Shown: one piece after another, positions 12,128 to 24,290 of the stretch | Position numbering within the stretch: the stretch's first letter is position 1 | Layout of the letters: each line of letters opens with the position of its first letter | NCBI GenBank assembly: GCA_963678705.1 | Contig: OY783212.1 | Location: forward strand, 13,826,001-13,890,000 | DNA from: Panorpa germanica | Taxonomy: Eukaryota; Arthropoda; Insecta; Mecoptera; Panorpidae | Direction of reading: 5' to 3' | Length of the DNA stretch: 64,000 nt | Program-made: the position numbers and the translations under genes | The notes under the pieces: generated by a model | The model's database searches: none | Seen by the model: the letters and a program-made list of their open reading frames with translations, nothing else | What the model was told of the DNA's origin: nothing

Positions 12128-15100
12128 AGAATCGAAAATAGTCCAACGTTAATTAAATGAAATTTTAAAAAAATGAAACAATTCTGATTTCTTAGACAAA
12201 TTTAAATATTCAATATTTGGAAATAATAATTAAAGAAAAGTGTTTATACTTATAGATAGCAATACATATCCGTTATGTATTTGAATCATTTGTAGATGCT
12301 ATAGATGATTCTAATAGATTTACTTTTTCATTCCTAATACTCGTATATTATTACGTGTGAATCTTTTGATATAAAGAAAAAATAAATAATCAGTTTTCCA
12401 AGTCTGCCAGCCAACCTACTGTGAGTCGTATATTTTTAAGTATATGAAATATGTGTAATACATCCGGGCCACATGTTCAAAGCAAAGTAAAGATAGATGG
12501 ATCTAAAAGCCCTCTTCTAAAAAACATAGATGATTTTAACGCGTTTGTCTCCATTTTTTCCCTTTCTATCATTCATAAGCGCCATATTGCTCCTTCGTGC
12601 TCAAATCCTGTCACGAAGAGAAAGGAGGCACTGAAGGAATAGTCTTCGGTATGAGTATAGCTTTTTCTTCTACTCCTTCCCTAAAACATGGACTATTTTT
12701 TGGACGCGTGGAAGCTTCCTTTAGATTTATGATTCCTGGAAATACTCGTACTGTATGTTCGTGTGTTAAAAGTATATAACTTATGTTTCGATTATTTATT
12801 TGATTATATTCCTGAGGGATGAAAGGTGTTTACAAGGAATATTGTATTGAATTGGATTTTATTAAATAGAACTATATTTCAAATGGTATTGATATGGGAT
12901 TTAGAGTAGTGCTTTTTGTTGATGCACATATACCATCTGGTTTATTCGGTGTAAAGGATACGTGTTCACCTAGATATCAATATGCGATGATCTAAAATGG
13001 AAGCGTGGTGATATTCACGTGGAATATTATATACAAATGAACGAGGAATATTATTTTATTTTAAATTCTGTAAAAGTTTAATGCAAACTATATTATTTAT
13101 TAAATTAAAATGTACAAAAACAACTCTATTGATCGTAATCTGTTCGATAGGATACAATAACATGAGAACTCTATAGTTATCGGAAGTTTTGCAACTACCA
13201 TACATGAATATGTTGAATACTTGTTGTATGGTGTAAGGGACTTTGTAAGATGGAACAAGTATAACAGTTGGTAGCTCGTCTGTAGCTAGTTGCTATTGTT
13301 GTGCAAGTTACAAGTTAACAAGACCTGATCTATCTATTATCTTACTTAGACTATAATAAATTTCCTTATCATAGGACATCAATGGTAATGTTATGGTAAT
13401 TTCTAGTATATTATTGAGTTTGAAAATATTCAGAACAAAGAACAAAATTCATCATTTAGTTTCTTACGTTTTAAAATAATTTAATGATACTGAATAATTT
13501 AATCTTGGATTCGTACTTAAGCAGAGGATAAAGGGGAATATAATAATAACAATTACAGACGTCAATGCTGTTAAACTAAGCACGAAACGATGCATATTGG
13601 GTAAAATCGTTTACGTAACTATTAATTTTTGTTACATTAGATAAACCTTAACTTCACGTAACTTTGTTTATACAGGTAACAATGGTAAAATAAAATATAA
13701 AGGTATATATTCATATAAAATATCTAACATATATTTCCATTGAAATATTCTCTAAACTTTGATTTGAGTATAGACGCTACATTTTAGACAGATATTGTTA
13801 CGTAAGCATCGATGAAGCCATATATGATATTCAAATATATTTAAGCATAGAAATGCACAAATGTATGCAGATTGAACTTATCAGAAAGAGCATTTGCTAT
13901 TCATGAGATGTGACTAGACACAATATAAGAAAATCATAGCAGGGTTTACAATATTTCTAAAAATAAATTAAATATGAATAATCTAATAACATTGTATTAC
14001 TAATATTTAAAATTTTATTTCATTTGTTTTAAAAATTCAAAGTAGTAATAGTATAGTAAATACGATCAGAAAGATTGTAATTTATGTATATCGATGGTCC
14101 AGTTTATTAGTGTGAGAGTGAAATCAAGCACTATAAGTTATATCATTTATCTGTTGGTTAACAATATCATACTTATACAGAGGAACAAACAAAGTGACAT
14201 CAGACAAATTTTAAAAATGCAAAAGTGTTTTTTTTTTCTTGAATCTACGTACGCCTCTGCAAAACTGCACTTAGTAGGTCCACTGATCTATAAAATCTCA
14301 GATTGACCTTAAACTACCCTGATACTATTTTAAGCATCGTTAAAGGTTTAAGAGTTAGTCTTATTACACAATATTGCAATTACTTCATAAGTTCAAAGTT
14401 CATCGATTTATGGTCGAGTGTTTTAAACTTTGTGTACACTTAATATTAGTTTTGAGAGGTTGTATTGTTTTGTTGTTCTTCTTGTTATTGTTGTTGTTAT
14501 AATCTAGAAAACAACTTAATTTGTGTTAAAACTTATTTTAGATGTTCTTCATATGTTTGCTTTATGCATATAAATTATTTGTTTATAATTAAACTTGACG
14601 TTACTTAAACTTTTCAAAAGAAAATACCTATTGCACAACGTAATTTCCACACGAGATTTACATAAACGTTATTAGTTTGAGTAAGTTATTAAGTTTCTTA
14701 ACTTAGCAAACTTTAAAATATTAATTAAGTACTTTAAGAATCATGTACTTGGTGATTGTGAAACGAGATTACCGAAATAATTGTGTTATAGCACTATAGC
14801 ACATGTTTCACTTCATATTTATGTATTTTATATCCTCGTATCAATGTATATGTACAGTGAGAAAGTATCTATATGTATATACGTATCTATATGTTCAGAA
14901 ATGTACTAATTTTTCTTCTAAAATTAACTCCCTCTGCATCTTCACTAAATTCAATGCTTTTCCTCTAATTTTTTCCTTTGTAGTAATACATCAGTTATCC
15001 AATTAGCGCAATCCAAGAGCATTTTTTGCAACCATTACATGCACTTGAAAATAGATTGTAAAAATAACTTTTGCAAATTAGAAAAACACTCCTACGTTCA

Positions 15101-18100
15101 TTTATAATTTATGCATAAGTTAATACCCGAATGAAGCGCTACAAAGTTAACTCCTCTGCATTAAATACATGCATGCAAATTCCTTTGTTTTACTACACAC
15201 CGTAGCCGGTACGATGATAAAGTTAGCCACGTAACGGTCATTTTATGGTCACAATAACTATTCCACATATTTATTTCCTGTGAGATTTAGAAGAATGTGT
15301 TTGACTCCATGAAATTTAATGAACTAGTTATTAAAACTCATAAAAAGTTACTTTAGAACTAAAAATATAAATTGACATTGTATTTGGATTCACTACATAT
15401 AATAGTAGGAAGTAGCGCATACAGTTTTGGACGAAACTGTGCTATAGATTAATTTACAATATAGTTAGTCTCCTTGAACTCTACCACAGTTGTATCAACT
15501 TGAAAAAGAACCATTACAGAAGTACACTCCTCCTCATCTCCCTTTACGTAGTTTCGCAGCTTCTTATATGTAATAAAATTTAAATATACACGGGAACGGT
15601 ATTTCAAGAGATGAATCTAAAGTTATGTTAGTGAAATACTTTAATAGTCATCTTTGGCTGCATTTTATATATCGTATGCATTTTATCTAACATTCCAAAA
15701 ATGTCTTTAAATGCAATGCCAGAATCATGGTTCTATCTCCTCTGACAATGGGAATTTCTTTGTAATCTTTTCGAAAACTGCAGACAGGAATGTGAGCTAC
15801 CATCTTGCGCTAATATTATTCATGTCAAGTTCATTATTGCTGTACAGAAAACTTTGAAATTCCCAACCTTATTAAGAAGTAATTCACTCTTAAAATATCA
15901 CTTCGCGTAGATATTCGTTAAAGAAATATCGTAAAACATCTGAGTGAAATAAATGTTTCAAGATCACGGACGCATATTGGCAAGATGCTTTCTTATATGA
16001 CATTTTATTTCTATTCCTTCTTGTAAATTGTACATTTATTACATTCACAACACCTCTTCTTATTTTATAACTCAATCACTTTGAAGCTAAGAACAATATC
16101 TCCTATATAAGAATTATTAGATTATGTTTTTCTAGTAACTCAGAACATATTTGACCTTTCATTCTTTCCAATATAATTTTTTTTCTTCTTTCTATTATAA
16201 ATTTTATAAAGTGGTTTCTAGATTCATTTTTTATTACATTTATTTTCTTTTTCTATGTGGTTTCTTCTCTCTAAAAGACTCACTAGCACTACGTTAAAAA
16301 TTTTATAACTAAGTTCTATGTTTTAAAAGCATCATATTTGATATTATTTTTTTATTACTTTTGTCAATGAAAGTTTTCGCTTTAGAGTGCAACATGTTTT
16401 ATTTGTTTTTAAAACTTTTAAATTTTTATAGATGTACCATTTCAAAATAAACTACTTGAGTTGCAATTGAAGGTATATTAAATTTTTATCTTTCTTCTAA
16501 GTCATTTAGTTCTCTTTTATTTTACTATCTTTCTTTTGTAATAATATTTTGTATGGCTTCCAATGACTAGAGCTATTTTTGCCATTTAATAACACGTAGA
16601 GTCTATACTTCTGTTGTTAATAATGCTAGTTCTCAGCTGAAACCAGTGGTTCAAATATCATTCGCTTATGGCGCGACTAACACGCGATACGAGTAGGACA
16701 ACGCATTATGAGGACACAACGTCTCTCGCTTGCACTCATGTGTCGAACTAGTTTATTTACCACGCGGTAAGTCTTATATTCAATTTATATGTATTTACTA
16801 TTTGTCCGGTATACAATTTGTTAGAACTATATCCCTATTTTGAATTTCAATTTTTCTAGCTTGATAAGTATGTGTGAACACTAAAAGTAATTAGAATTTA
16901 GAACTAACTATATTTTGTAAATACATACATAATCGTCCATACACAGAAATACAACAAACGTATCTGAATGCATATTTAAAATAATTATCTACATCTATAC
17001 AATGTAATCAACAAAATTGTGTTAAGCAAATGATTTTCAAAATAATTATAGTATAATTGAAAATATATAGCGGCATGTTTGAATTGCTCAGTCAAATAAT
17101 TATATTTGAAACAAACAGCACACTAGACCAAATTATTGGGCACCATCAAAACAATTAACTGAGCGGTTATAGGGTTGGTGTCAGGTGTGTAATTATAGGG
17201 AACATCATGGTTGTTATCATTACTATTAGCACTAACCCTTGCATCCACTACTCATTATTCTCGTATAGGGATAATGTTCTATAATTATACCGATAATTAA
17301 GTACAGTTATTGCAGTTCATTAGTATTTATAGATACGTAATTAGAGCTTAAGTGTGATTACACAAATTGAATTTTATATAAATATGCTCTGTAATTCGTT
17401 TATATATTATTAAGAGGAAATTATTGTTAATTTGATTCTTTAACACTTTAAAATTATTTACTACAATTGCCGCATGTGTGACAACGGCGCTGTCAGCAAA
17501 AAATTATAAAGCGCATTGAAACTTTACATATAGAAAAAAGTGTTTTTAATCTATATGTATTAAGGATGTTTAGAGTAACAATAAACTGTAATATTTAGAA
17601 ACAAGAGATATTGGAAAGAGCATTTGGATAGTAATAATATTTGTAGAAGTATATGCTATTAGATAATACGTTCAACAATTCGATAACCTGATTAAATTCA
17701 CTTTGATGTTATCATCTGAGTAAATCCAAGATATATTTCATAGTAGATGCCTAAAGAGCAATCCATGAAAGTACTTTCTTTAAGAAGTCTCCTTTGTTTC
17801 AATCGGTGTTGCTGTTACAGAGTACACTTTCATCTTATTTGTGTCAGAGAAATAAATAGTAATCCTATTTTAAGATAAAACTTGAAAAACAAACAGAAAT
17901 ATTTCATGAGAGTATCTTTGCCAGGTATTACAGGCTTGCACCTTTAGTTGTAGACGTCAACTGTAAAGTTCTAGTGTACACTTTAGACCTTTTTAGTTGA
18001 AAATTCTATTGGTACTTTTATTTTTATTCTTTCTATGTTACTACACAAAGTATTTTTAATGAAGAATAAGATTGAATTGCTGGGAGTCCTGTTCAAAGCT

Positions 18101-18417
18101 TCTTTGTATCTCTGCTAAGTCTTTTATAAGCAGTTTTTCTTAAGTCTACGACCGATGTACGTGTTGGAACTACAGAATACTCCAAAAACCTGCATTCATT
18201 TCTTAGAACTGGCGCACACTCGCCCTAGATACCAAGACGCTATTTATAGACGTATATCTTATATATAGAGTTTACAAAAGAGGTAGTGGTGTGAAAACTA
18301 CTTCATTTATACTTTACTTCAAAGATGTGTTAAGTTTGATGGAGTTATTTTGTTTTGAATTAGATAGATTAAAGTTAGTATCACCGATATCGATCTATTG
18401 ACTTTTTCATGCATATA
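12128..18417. other. AT-rich non-coding DNA, 6.3 kb, with one GC-richer island
   Basis: No gene is supported. TACTCGTA octamers occur at 12338, 12743 and 16688 (minus). The frames at 12451-12642 and 12597-12779 overlap one another and show no family resemblance. A GC-richer patch at about 16660-16770 contains GGCGCGAC, CACGCGATACGAG and CACGCGGTAAG; I cannot assign it. CAATTGCCGCATGTG at 17465 and the rest look ordinary. Confidence 0.5.
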
Positions 18418-18423
18418 CCCGTG

Positions 18424-18812
18424 CAGAGGGGCGGCCTTAGCCATCGCGAGGCCCCGGGGTGGCAGATCTTTGCGAAGCACCGGGGCGGCAGATCTTTACG
18501 AGGCACTTGTTCTTTGCATAATTGATGTAAATTGTAAGTAAGTATTTTTGATGATAATTAACGAGAAATAAAATTTTATATTGGAAGATTTATAAAAGGT
18601 AACAAGCACAAAGACGACAAATATTAATGATGATAAACTAAGGTACATGAATGTCTTAAAAGATATACAAAGTGATTCTAGTGGAATTTCTAAAAAACGA
18701 GGCGCGAGATTCAAATACATATATAGTAATTAATTTTTCTACTTGGGTTGTTGCGCGAGAATGCGAGGCCCCGGTCAGTTGCCCTGCTTGCTACCCCCTA
18801 TGGCTGCCTCTG
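18424..18812. mobile_element. hAT-like MITE with 8-bp flanking repeat
   Basis: The left end CAGAGGGGCGGCCTTAGCC and reverse-complemented right end CAGAGGCAGCCATAGGG are imperfect terminal inverted repeats of the type seen on hAT-like elements. CCCGTGCA occurs at 18418-18425 and 18813-18820. That gives an 8-bp duplication if two bases (CA) are shared with, or were lost from, the left terminus. GCGAGGCCCCGG recurs near both ends in the same orientation. A 66-codon frame in the right half (18672-18872) is terminus-derived and not a transposase. The block is much more GC-rich at its ends than its surroundings. Confidence 0.65.
18451..18502. repeat. 26-bp tandem duplication inside the hAT-like MITE
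   Basis: Two 26-bp units (18451-18476 and 18477-18502) share CCGGGGYGGCAGATCTTT with about three differences. Subterminal repeats are common in hAT elements, where they can bind transposase. Here this is structural observation only. Confidence 0.8.
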
Positions 18813-18820
18813 CCCGTGCA

Positions 18821-19179
18821 ATTAAGTCCTTGCAACGCGACGCAAAATAATCAACAAATGATGATAAAATAAATAAGAAAGTGAAGTATATAAAGTTATT
18901 TTATTATTGTACTTACGTCTCGTCTTCATTGTAAAGCAGCAATTTTCTTTAAATAAAACAGCACCCTCTTAATTCTTCAGCTTTAAGGAACAGGACAGTA
19001 CTCGTATGTGCATTTAATACTTTCTTAAAATGTGATACATAAAAATAATATATGTAGTTACATAATATAATATATTGAGTAGCATATAACAAGCACTTTT
19101 TCAAATATTTAGTTTGTTGTCTATAAGATATTCATTGTAACAGAGAACGTTGCTATCCTAATAAAACAGTGTAACCGAA
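18821..19179. other. AT-rich non-coding DNA
   Basis: Contains one TACTCGTA (18999) and nothing else recognisable. Confidence 0.5.
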
Positions 19180-19460
19180 TTAGCAATTTGGAAACTCTAC
19201 AAATATTTCCAGCACCATCAGTTTGTGTATTCGGATAATAATGTCGGCCACTAGGACACCAGCACTTGCTGAATGCAGGATGCTTGGGGGGTGGATAGTG
19301 GAAGGTGGCGAACATCTCTTCCCAGTTCTTAAGCAATTCTCTATTTCATGTTGGTGCGCTGTGTTCCAGTGATAGTTGGTCGATGTGGAGGATTTAAGTA
19401 AATACTTGTACAAGGTGAAACAGATGCAATTCTCTGTAAGAAGGGGAATTTCCTCGAATG
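19180..19460. other. Unexplained GC-richer block with overlapping antisense frames
   Basis: This stretch has clearly higher G+C than its flanks, for example GGATGCTTGGGGGGTGGATAG. Three antisense frames of 71, 77 and 87 codons overlap across 19121-19604, two of them sharing the same bases. That pattern suggests an old coding or repeat sequence whose frame has been lost. I do not recognise any of the translations. It could be an eroded transposon, a host exon relic or simply a compositional patch. Confidence 0.35.
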
Positions 19461-20413
19461 TTGTTTGGTATTACCATAGAGATTTGTGACAATTGGTAAT
19501 GAATACATTGCTATTACCTCGTTACAAACAATAATACTTGCTGTTGATATTGTCAGCGTTAAGCAGTATTTCGTATACTCGAGAAATATATAGCAGCTAG
19601 ACAAGATTCATAATATTAAATAAATTATTTAATAATAAATAATTAGTGGGTGTAGTGTAATGGCTTGTTAAATAGTTGGGATGAATTTCGAAGTTTTCAA
19701 TGTTATTTAAACCGTTACTTGTTTATTTCATGCGTATGTTAAATTTTAAAAAAGGAAAAAAAGGATTTTCATTTTAACTAATGAATTTTCAAAAGAAGAT
19801 TTTATTAAAAATGAATAATCTTTACTTTGTAAATATTATTAAAACCTAAAAATATTTAAATTTGTAAAACATATATTTAAAACATTATGTTAATGATAAA
19901 TGTTTGAACATTAAAGCCCTTTCGCATTTCATACAAAATGATATACAGAACTTAACCATAATATCTGCGTCCCATGAAAATAGTGCTTAATTAAATCAGT
20001 GAAATTAATTGATATATACACATCTAGATTCTTGGTTAAATGGTGAACATAATCACTTGTCGTGAGTCAATTTTAATTTTTGAATGTTTCGATTTTTATC
20101 GTTTTACATTACATTATATAGTTGACAATAAATTTACCGAAAATAAATTTACATTAAAAATTATGCGTAGTAAAATTTACAAAATTAAATTTGTTTTTAA
20201 ACAAAGAAATTACGTGTGAATTTAATAAAATAAAACCAGGGATATGATGGTCCTGCGAGTCAGAAAGGTTAACCAATTTTTAATGAAAACAGTTTTATAA
20301 TTATAATTGTTATTATCTCATTAAAAAATATTTTTTTTGGTATTTATTGTACTTAATACTATAACCAGTTTCCTAATTAACTCTTTTAAATGTATATGTT
20401 GGGAACACTTGCA

Positions 20414-20415
<2 letters not shown>
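19461..20415. other. AT-rich non-coding DNA
   Basis: Long A/T runs, no repeat pair and no coding signal seen. Confidence 0.5.
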
Positions 20416-20481
<66 letters not shown>

Positions 20482-20494
20482 GTATATATATATA
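20416..20494. repeat. (TA)n microsatellite, 79 bp, interrupted
   Basis: TA dinucleotides with TTTATA, GTATATGTA and TAAATA interruptions. The 78-codon antisense frame over it (repeating Tyr-Ile) is a repeat artefact. Confidence 0.95.
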
Positions 20495-21604
20495 AATATG
20501 TAAAGATAGAACTTTGTCAACCAGGTTGTGTTTATATAATAAGATAATATATATATCCACATGTATATAGGTTTATGTGAAAGCTGTTTATAATTATAAT
20601 AGTTAAGGTTGTATAATTGCAATATAATTGTTCATTGTACCGTACGTAGTCTGAATCCATTTTAGTTTATCCAGTATACATCCCTTATATGCTTACTGGG
20701 GGTTCAAGAACTCATTGTGGACCAAGTTATATTTAAGAAAAATGCAATAGAACAGTACTGGCGAACCTTTTTAGGAATATTTGGAAAAAAAATTTAAATG
20801 ATATTTTTGGAATTGATGACCTACATGAAAGTAGTTGTATCTAGTCGTAATTGTCTCACGCACAATTATCAAAATAAATCATTGAGAAAAGAAATAATAA
20901 TTTCTTGTTTTTTAATACTAAATCCTTAAATTAAAAAAGTAACATTTAAATTCCATTAATATTTACAATAGTAATTTTGTAGTAGGAGAAAAAGAAGTAT
21001 TAACTTAAAGTTGGGAAGAAATTACTTAGCATTTCAAAATTTCACTTTGTTGTCACTAATTTTCCATAAGTTTTAATTTAGGAAAATTATTAAACAATTT
21101 ATCCAAAACATAGTTAAACAGTATGAACAATCAAGATATAGTCAGTGGGTTATGCGGTCCCCTTACAATTCCAACTAAAGTTAATTTGCGTAATGACTTT
21201 ATGAACACCCTGTATGTAAATAGGCACACACATGTACATTATACACACTTGTACTATATTTACATGGTTCTAATACTTTAATGTATAGTTTAGCAGTACG
21301 TTCTATGTTGTATGTTGTATGTTGAGAGGAGATCATAACCCCAACAACTTTTGAGAATATTCAAATGTTGTTTTGACGTTATATGTATGAGAGCTTTGTC
21401 GAGTTTAGTTTCTAAACAGATTATAATAAAATTTAATCTAAACTGCGGAACATTTCAGCTTTAATAACTATCAATGTATTAAGTTATTAATGCGGAACTT
21501 AACCGCCAATTAACAACTGCAATATTTAAACATTTCTAAGGTTTGCTTAACATAAAGAAGTTTTTCTATTTCATAAATATTTCTAAGGTATTAAACATCT
21601 AATA
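20495..21604. other. AT-rich DNA with a possible transposon end
   Basis: At 21203-21214 ACACCCTGTA follows a GC-richer lead (GCGGTCCCCTTACAATTCC). It resembles the ACAGGGTGT termini of several insect DNA repeats; a matching start-type end, TACAGGGTGTATC, lies at 28940. No transposase or paired terminus is present here. Otherwise nothing was recognised. Confidence 0.35.
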
Positions 21605-21880
21605 TTCTGTTAAATTTTGATCCTTGTAAACTGTAATTTATGCATTCAAATATAATATGATCTGAAGTTCCTAGTTCACCACATTGTCAAACTCAAGATT
21701 TATTTTATACAGGCAAACTAATTTTTTGCTATGATTACTTTTGATTCTGATTATACTTGATACAATTTTGTAGAACTCGTTTTGGAACCATTTTTTCTTA
21801 TTTAAATATGGATGCAAGAAATAATAAACCTTTCCTTTTAGCTGGCTTTTGTTAATAAAATCTTTGAATCTTAAATTGAA
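21605..21880 (-). pseudogene. Antisense non-LTR retrotransposon C-terminus remnant, same family as at 4 kb
   Basis: Read on the minus strand from about 21880 the translation contains FKDFINKSQLKGKVYYF, then KWFQNEFYKIV, IIRIKSNHS and CLYKINLEF. After a frame break it continues DHIIFECINYSL. This is the region after RNase H in insect non-LTR polyproteins. The segments SNH..., LYKIN and DHIIFxCINYSL match the remnant at 3981-4106 almost word for word, so the two are copies of one family. At least one frameshift or stop separates LYKINLEFDNV from the Cys/His tail, and one expected Cys is lost. This copy retains about 50 more codons than the one at 4 kb. No tail or target duplication was identified. 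Confidence 0.75.
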
Positions 21881-21946
21881 GTTAAATTTTTTGATTATAC
21901 TAAAAATTTAATATGTTGGTAATTTCAATTTTCAAACCACTGCACA

Positions 21947-22022
21947 TGTTCTATATGCGTAGGACGTAGATATGTGTTCTATATGCGTAGGACGTAGATA
22001 TGTGTTCTATATGCGTAGGACG
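21947..22022. repeat. 28-bp tandem repeat, 2.7 copies
   Basis: Two complete units (21947-21974 and 21975-22002) and a 20-bp partial unit start TGTTCTATATGCGTAGGACG. The copies appear identical, so the expansion is young. The array ends in GGACGAGTATT, one base off the TACGAGTA octamer. Confidence 0.95.
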
Positions 22023-22425
22023 AGTATTATTATTTAGGAAGTTGAAATCTGATGCAATATCAATGCACTAATTAATCCGGATATTGATATAATACCACTA
22101 AATAGTTGATATCGGGAGCGGGCAATACCAATCCTTTATATTTCATAATTAGGTGTACATATGCATAATCAATTTCCGGTATTAATTAATTACCATGCAG
22201 CTGGTTTTAAACAAATAGTTTGGAAAATTTATTTTGATTATTCTAGCAAATTATAGAGAAAATATATTTTTCGTTGGAATTGGTTAATATTTAACTAAAT
22301 GTTTTATGTATTCAGTTAATTTTCTTTTTATTATTAAATAACAACCAATAAATAGCTAAATTAATAATAATTCTAATGAAATGTTGAATTATTTCGAATG
22401 TTTCTAGGTATTTTTGTAAATAACA
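22023..22425. other. AT-rich non-coding DNA
   Basis: GATATTGATATAATACC and GTTGATATCGGGAGCGGG are the only less ordinary strings. No feature is supported. Confidence 0.5.
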
Positions 22426-22560
22426 AATTATTTTTATTCAATTCGCAATATTATAGAAGTTGTTAACGATTGAAAAAGTAATTTTTACCTATTTATTAAC
22501 TATAGAGGTAAAACTTTATAAAACATGACGATAAAACGTTACGATCTTTGCCATCCCTGT
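22426..22560. repeat. Dispersed repeat, copy 1 (partner at 50990-51120)
   Basis: ATTATTTTTATTCAATTC, followed by GCAATATTATAGAAG and GTTAACGATTG, matches the segment at 50990 onward (ATTATTTTTATTCAATTC, then ACAATATTACAGAAG, TTTAACGGTTG). Weaker similarity continues for about 130 bp in the same orientation. This indicates an interspersed repeat of unknown class. Confidence 0.6.
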
Positions 22561-23635
22561 AGAACTAGGGAAGAGAAAGAGAGATGCAGAATCAAACGTA
22601 ACAGTCTTAGCAACTGTTGCGTCAGCTAGTACAATTTTCATATAAAATCGTAATATACAACGATAAATAAATAAGATTAAGTAGCTGACAGCAAGAAATT
22701 TTAAACGGTAAACGAAATTCAAACTTTAAACTTATATATCTTCGTCAGTGTTTGACTACTTTTTAAAATAAAAACACCAATATAAATTAATTTATTTCAG
22801 TAAAAAAATTTAACAAATCAACCCTTAAAAATTCAGTTCTCAACTTAATTACATTTGAGTATTTATATAACAGAGAGTCACAGTTTGTTGTATACGAGTT
22901 GCATAACACAAGTATCAGTATTTATTAATTTGTGCAATATATCAACAGTGTTAGTAGTTTATATTTCCTTTATGATATACGTATACACTAAACCATGTAC
23001 AAAATAATTACGAGTACAATGATTCTTGTTATTATTACAATTGTAGAATTTTAAACTTCAAAGGTCTCTGTAAATTATTTTGTATTTTAATGCAACATGT
23101 AATCACACAATAATGCAGTTCTACACAATGTGCAATGCTATAAATTATGTATTGCAGAAATATTTATAAACAGAATAATAAACTACGTAGGGCAGTGGCT
23201 TTTAATAGTTAAGTACAGTATTTAATATTAATGGAAATAAATACGAACCTTCAATAATTTCTTGATAAGACCCACATACGTACATCCTTCTTAAATTTAA
23301 AGCTTCAAGTTATATCTTCAAGTCATGTTCTTATTCTCAATCTCGAAAGCTTTTATAAATCCCTAAAAGCTAAAATGATTCAGCATTTTCATAAAAATAT
23401 TTAAAATTAGTAATTAATAATATTTCTTACTAAGAGACACTTAGCAACTGGATATGAAAAACAAATTTATGTTCTGATTTTGAGTTAAATATGTTATTGT
23501 GAACAAGGACGTGAACCACAGCGTAATTTAAAAGCAACGATTCTAATAATATTTTTTTAATAACCTATCAGTACTTTTTGTAACATTAAAATAACGTTTT
23601 TAGAGGTATGTTAGAGAGACGTTTTATATCATACT
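22561..23635. other. AT-rich non-coding DNA
   Basis: One TACGAGTA at 23009. No gene or repeat was recognised. Confidence 0.5.
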
Positions 23636-24290
23636 AGAGTTTACCTCCGTCGCAAAGCGACGTCTTTTTGGCGTGTATGATTTGAATCCAATAAAATAAT
23701 TCGTAATTACATTTCATATTTAAGTCTATTTTTAAATTGAAATAATAAACTTGCACACATATACCAATATTGACACATATAAATTGTCTAAAAGAATACA
23801 TTTTTTTATCAAAATAAAACTTTTTTTCAAAATTTGGGATTTTTTTTTTCGATTCGTAAATAAGTTACTAAGGTCCTATATACAAAATTTCTTTCTAGCA
23901 CAATTTTTACTCTCGGCAAATACTGCCCCCGTGCATCCAAATAAAATTTTGAAATTTTGAATTTTTTTTTATTAATAATATACTTAATTATTCTAGAATC
24001 CAGAATATGAACTTTCTCCAAAATTCCCTACCGGGCCCCTGAATTTCTTCAATCCATTTTTGATAAATGTCAGCATTAAATACCTTAATACGCATGCAAA
24101 ATTTCAACTTTCTATCCTTTACGAATTAAAAGTAATACAGCAAAGAATACAGCATAGAAATTTTTTCTCTATGAAATAGGAAATTTTAAAAAACATTGAT
24201 GGAGCCGTTTTCGAGCTACCATACAAAATTCAGTACCAAACATATAAGAATATAAACATACAATTGGAACATTATGATATAGGATAAAGA
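23636..24290. mobile_element. Probable interspersed element with 5' GC hairpin
   Basis: It begins near ATACTAGAGTTTACCTCCGT and contains a perfect hairpin, CGTCGC-AAA-GCGACG (23648-23662), followed by CTTTTT. Toward the other end lie GCAAAATTTCAACTTTCTAT and GAGCCGTTTTCGAGCTACC, strings I associate with the 3' regions of widespread insect repeats. ATATCATA at the start and TATGATAT at the end are inverted with respect to each other and may be short termini. The two short frames inside are not coding. Class is unknown and boundaries approximate. Confidence 0.4.

Noticed and set aside
23648-23672. Hairpin followed by T run, resembling a bacterial intrinsic terminator
   Set aside because: The window is eukaryotic and the hairpin sits inside a probable interspersed element. 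Transcription termination of this type does not apply.
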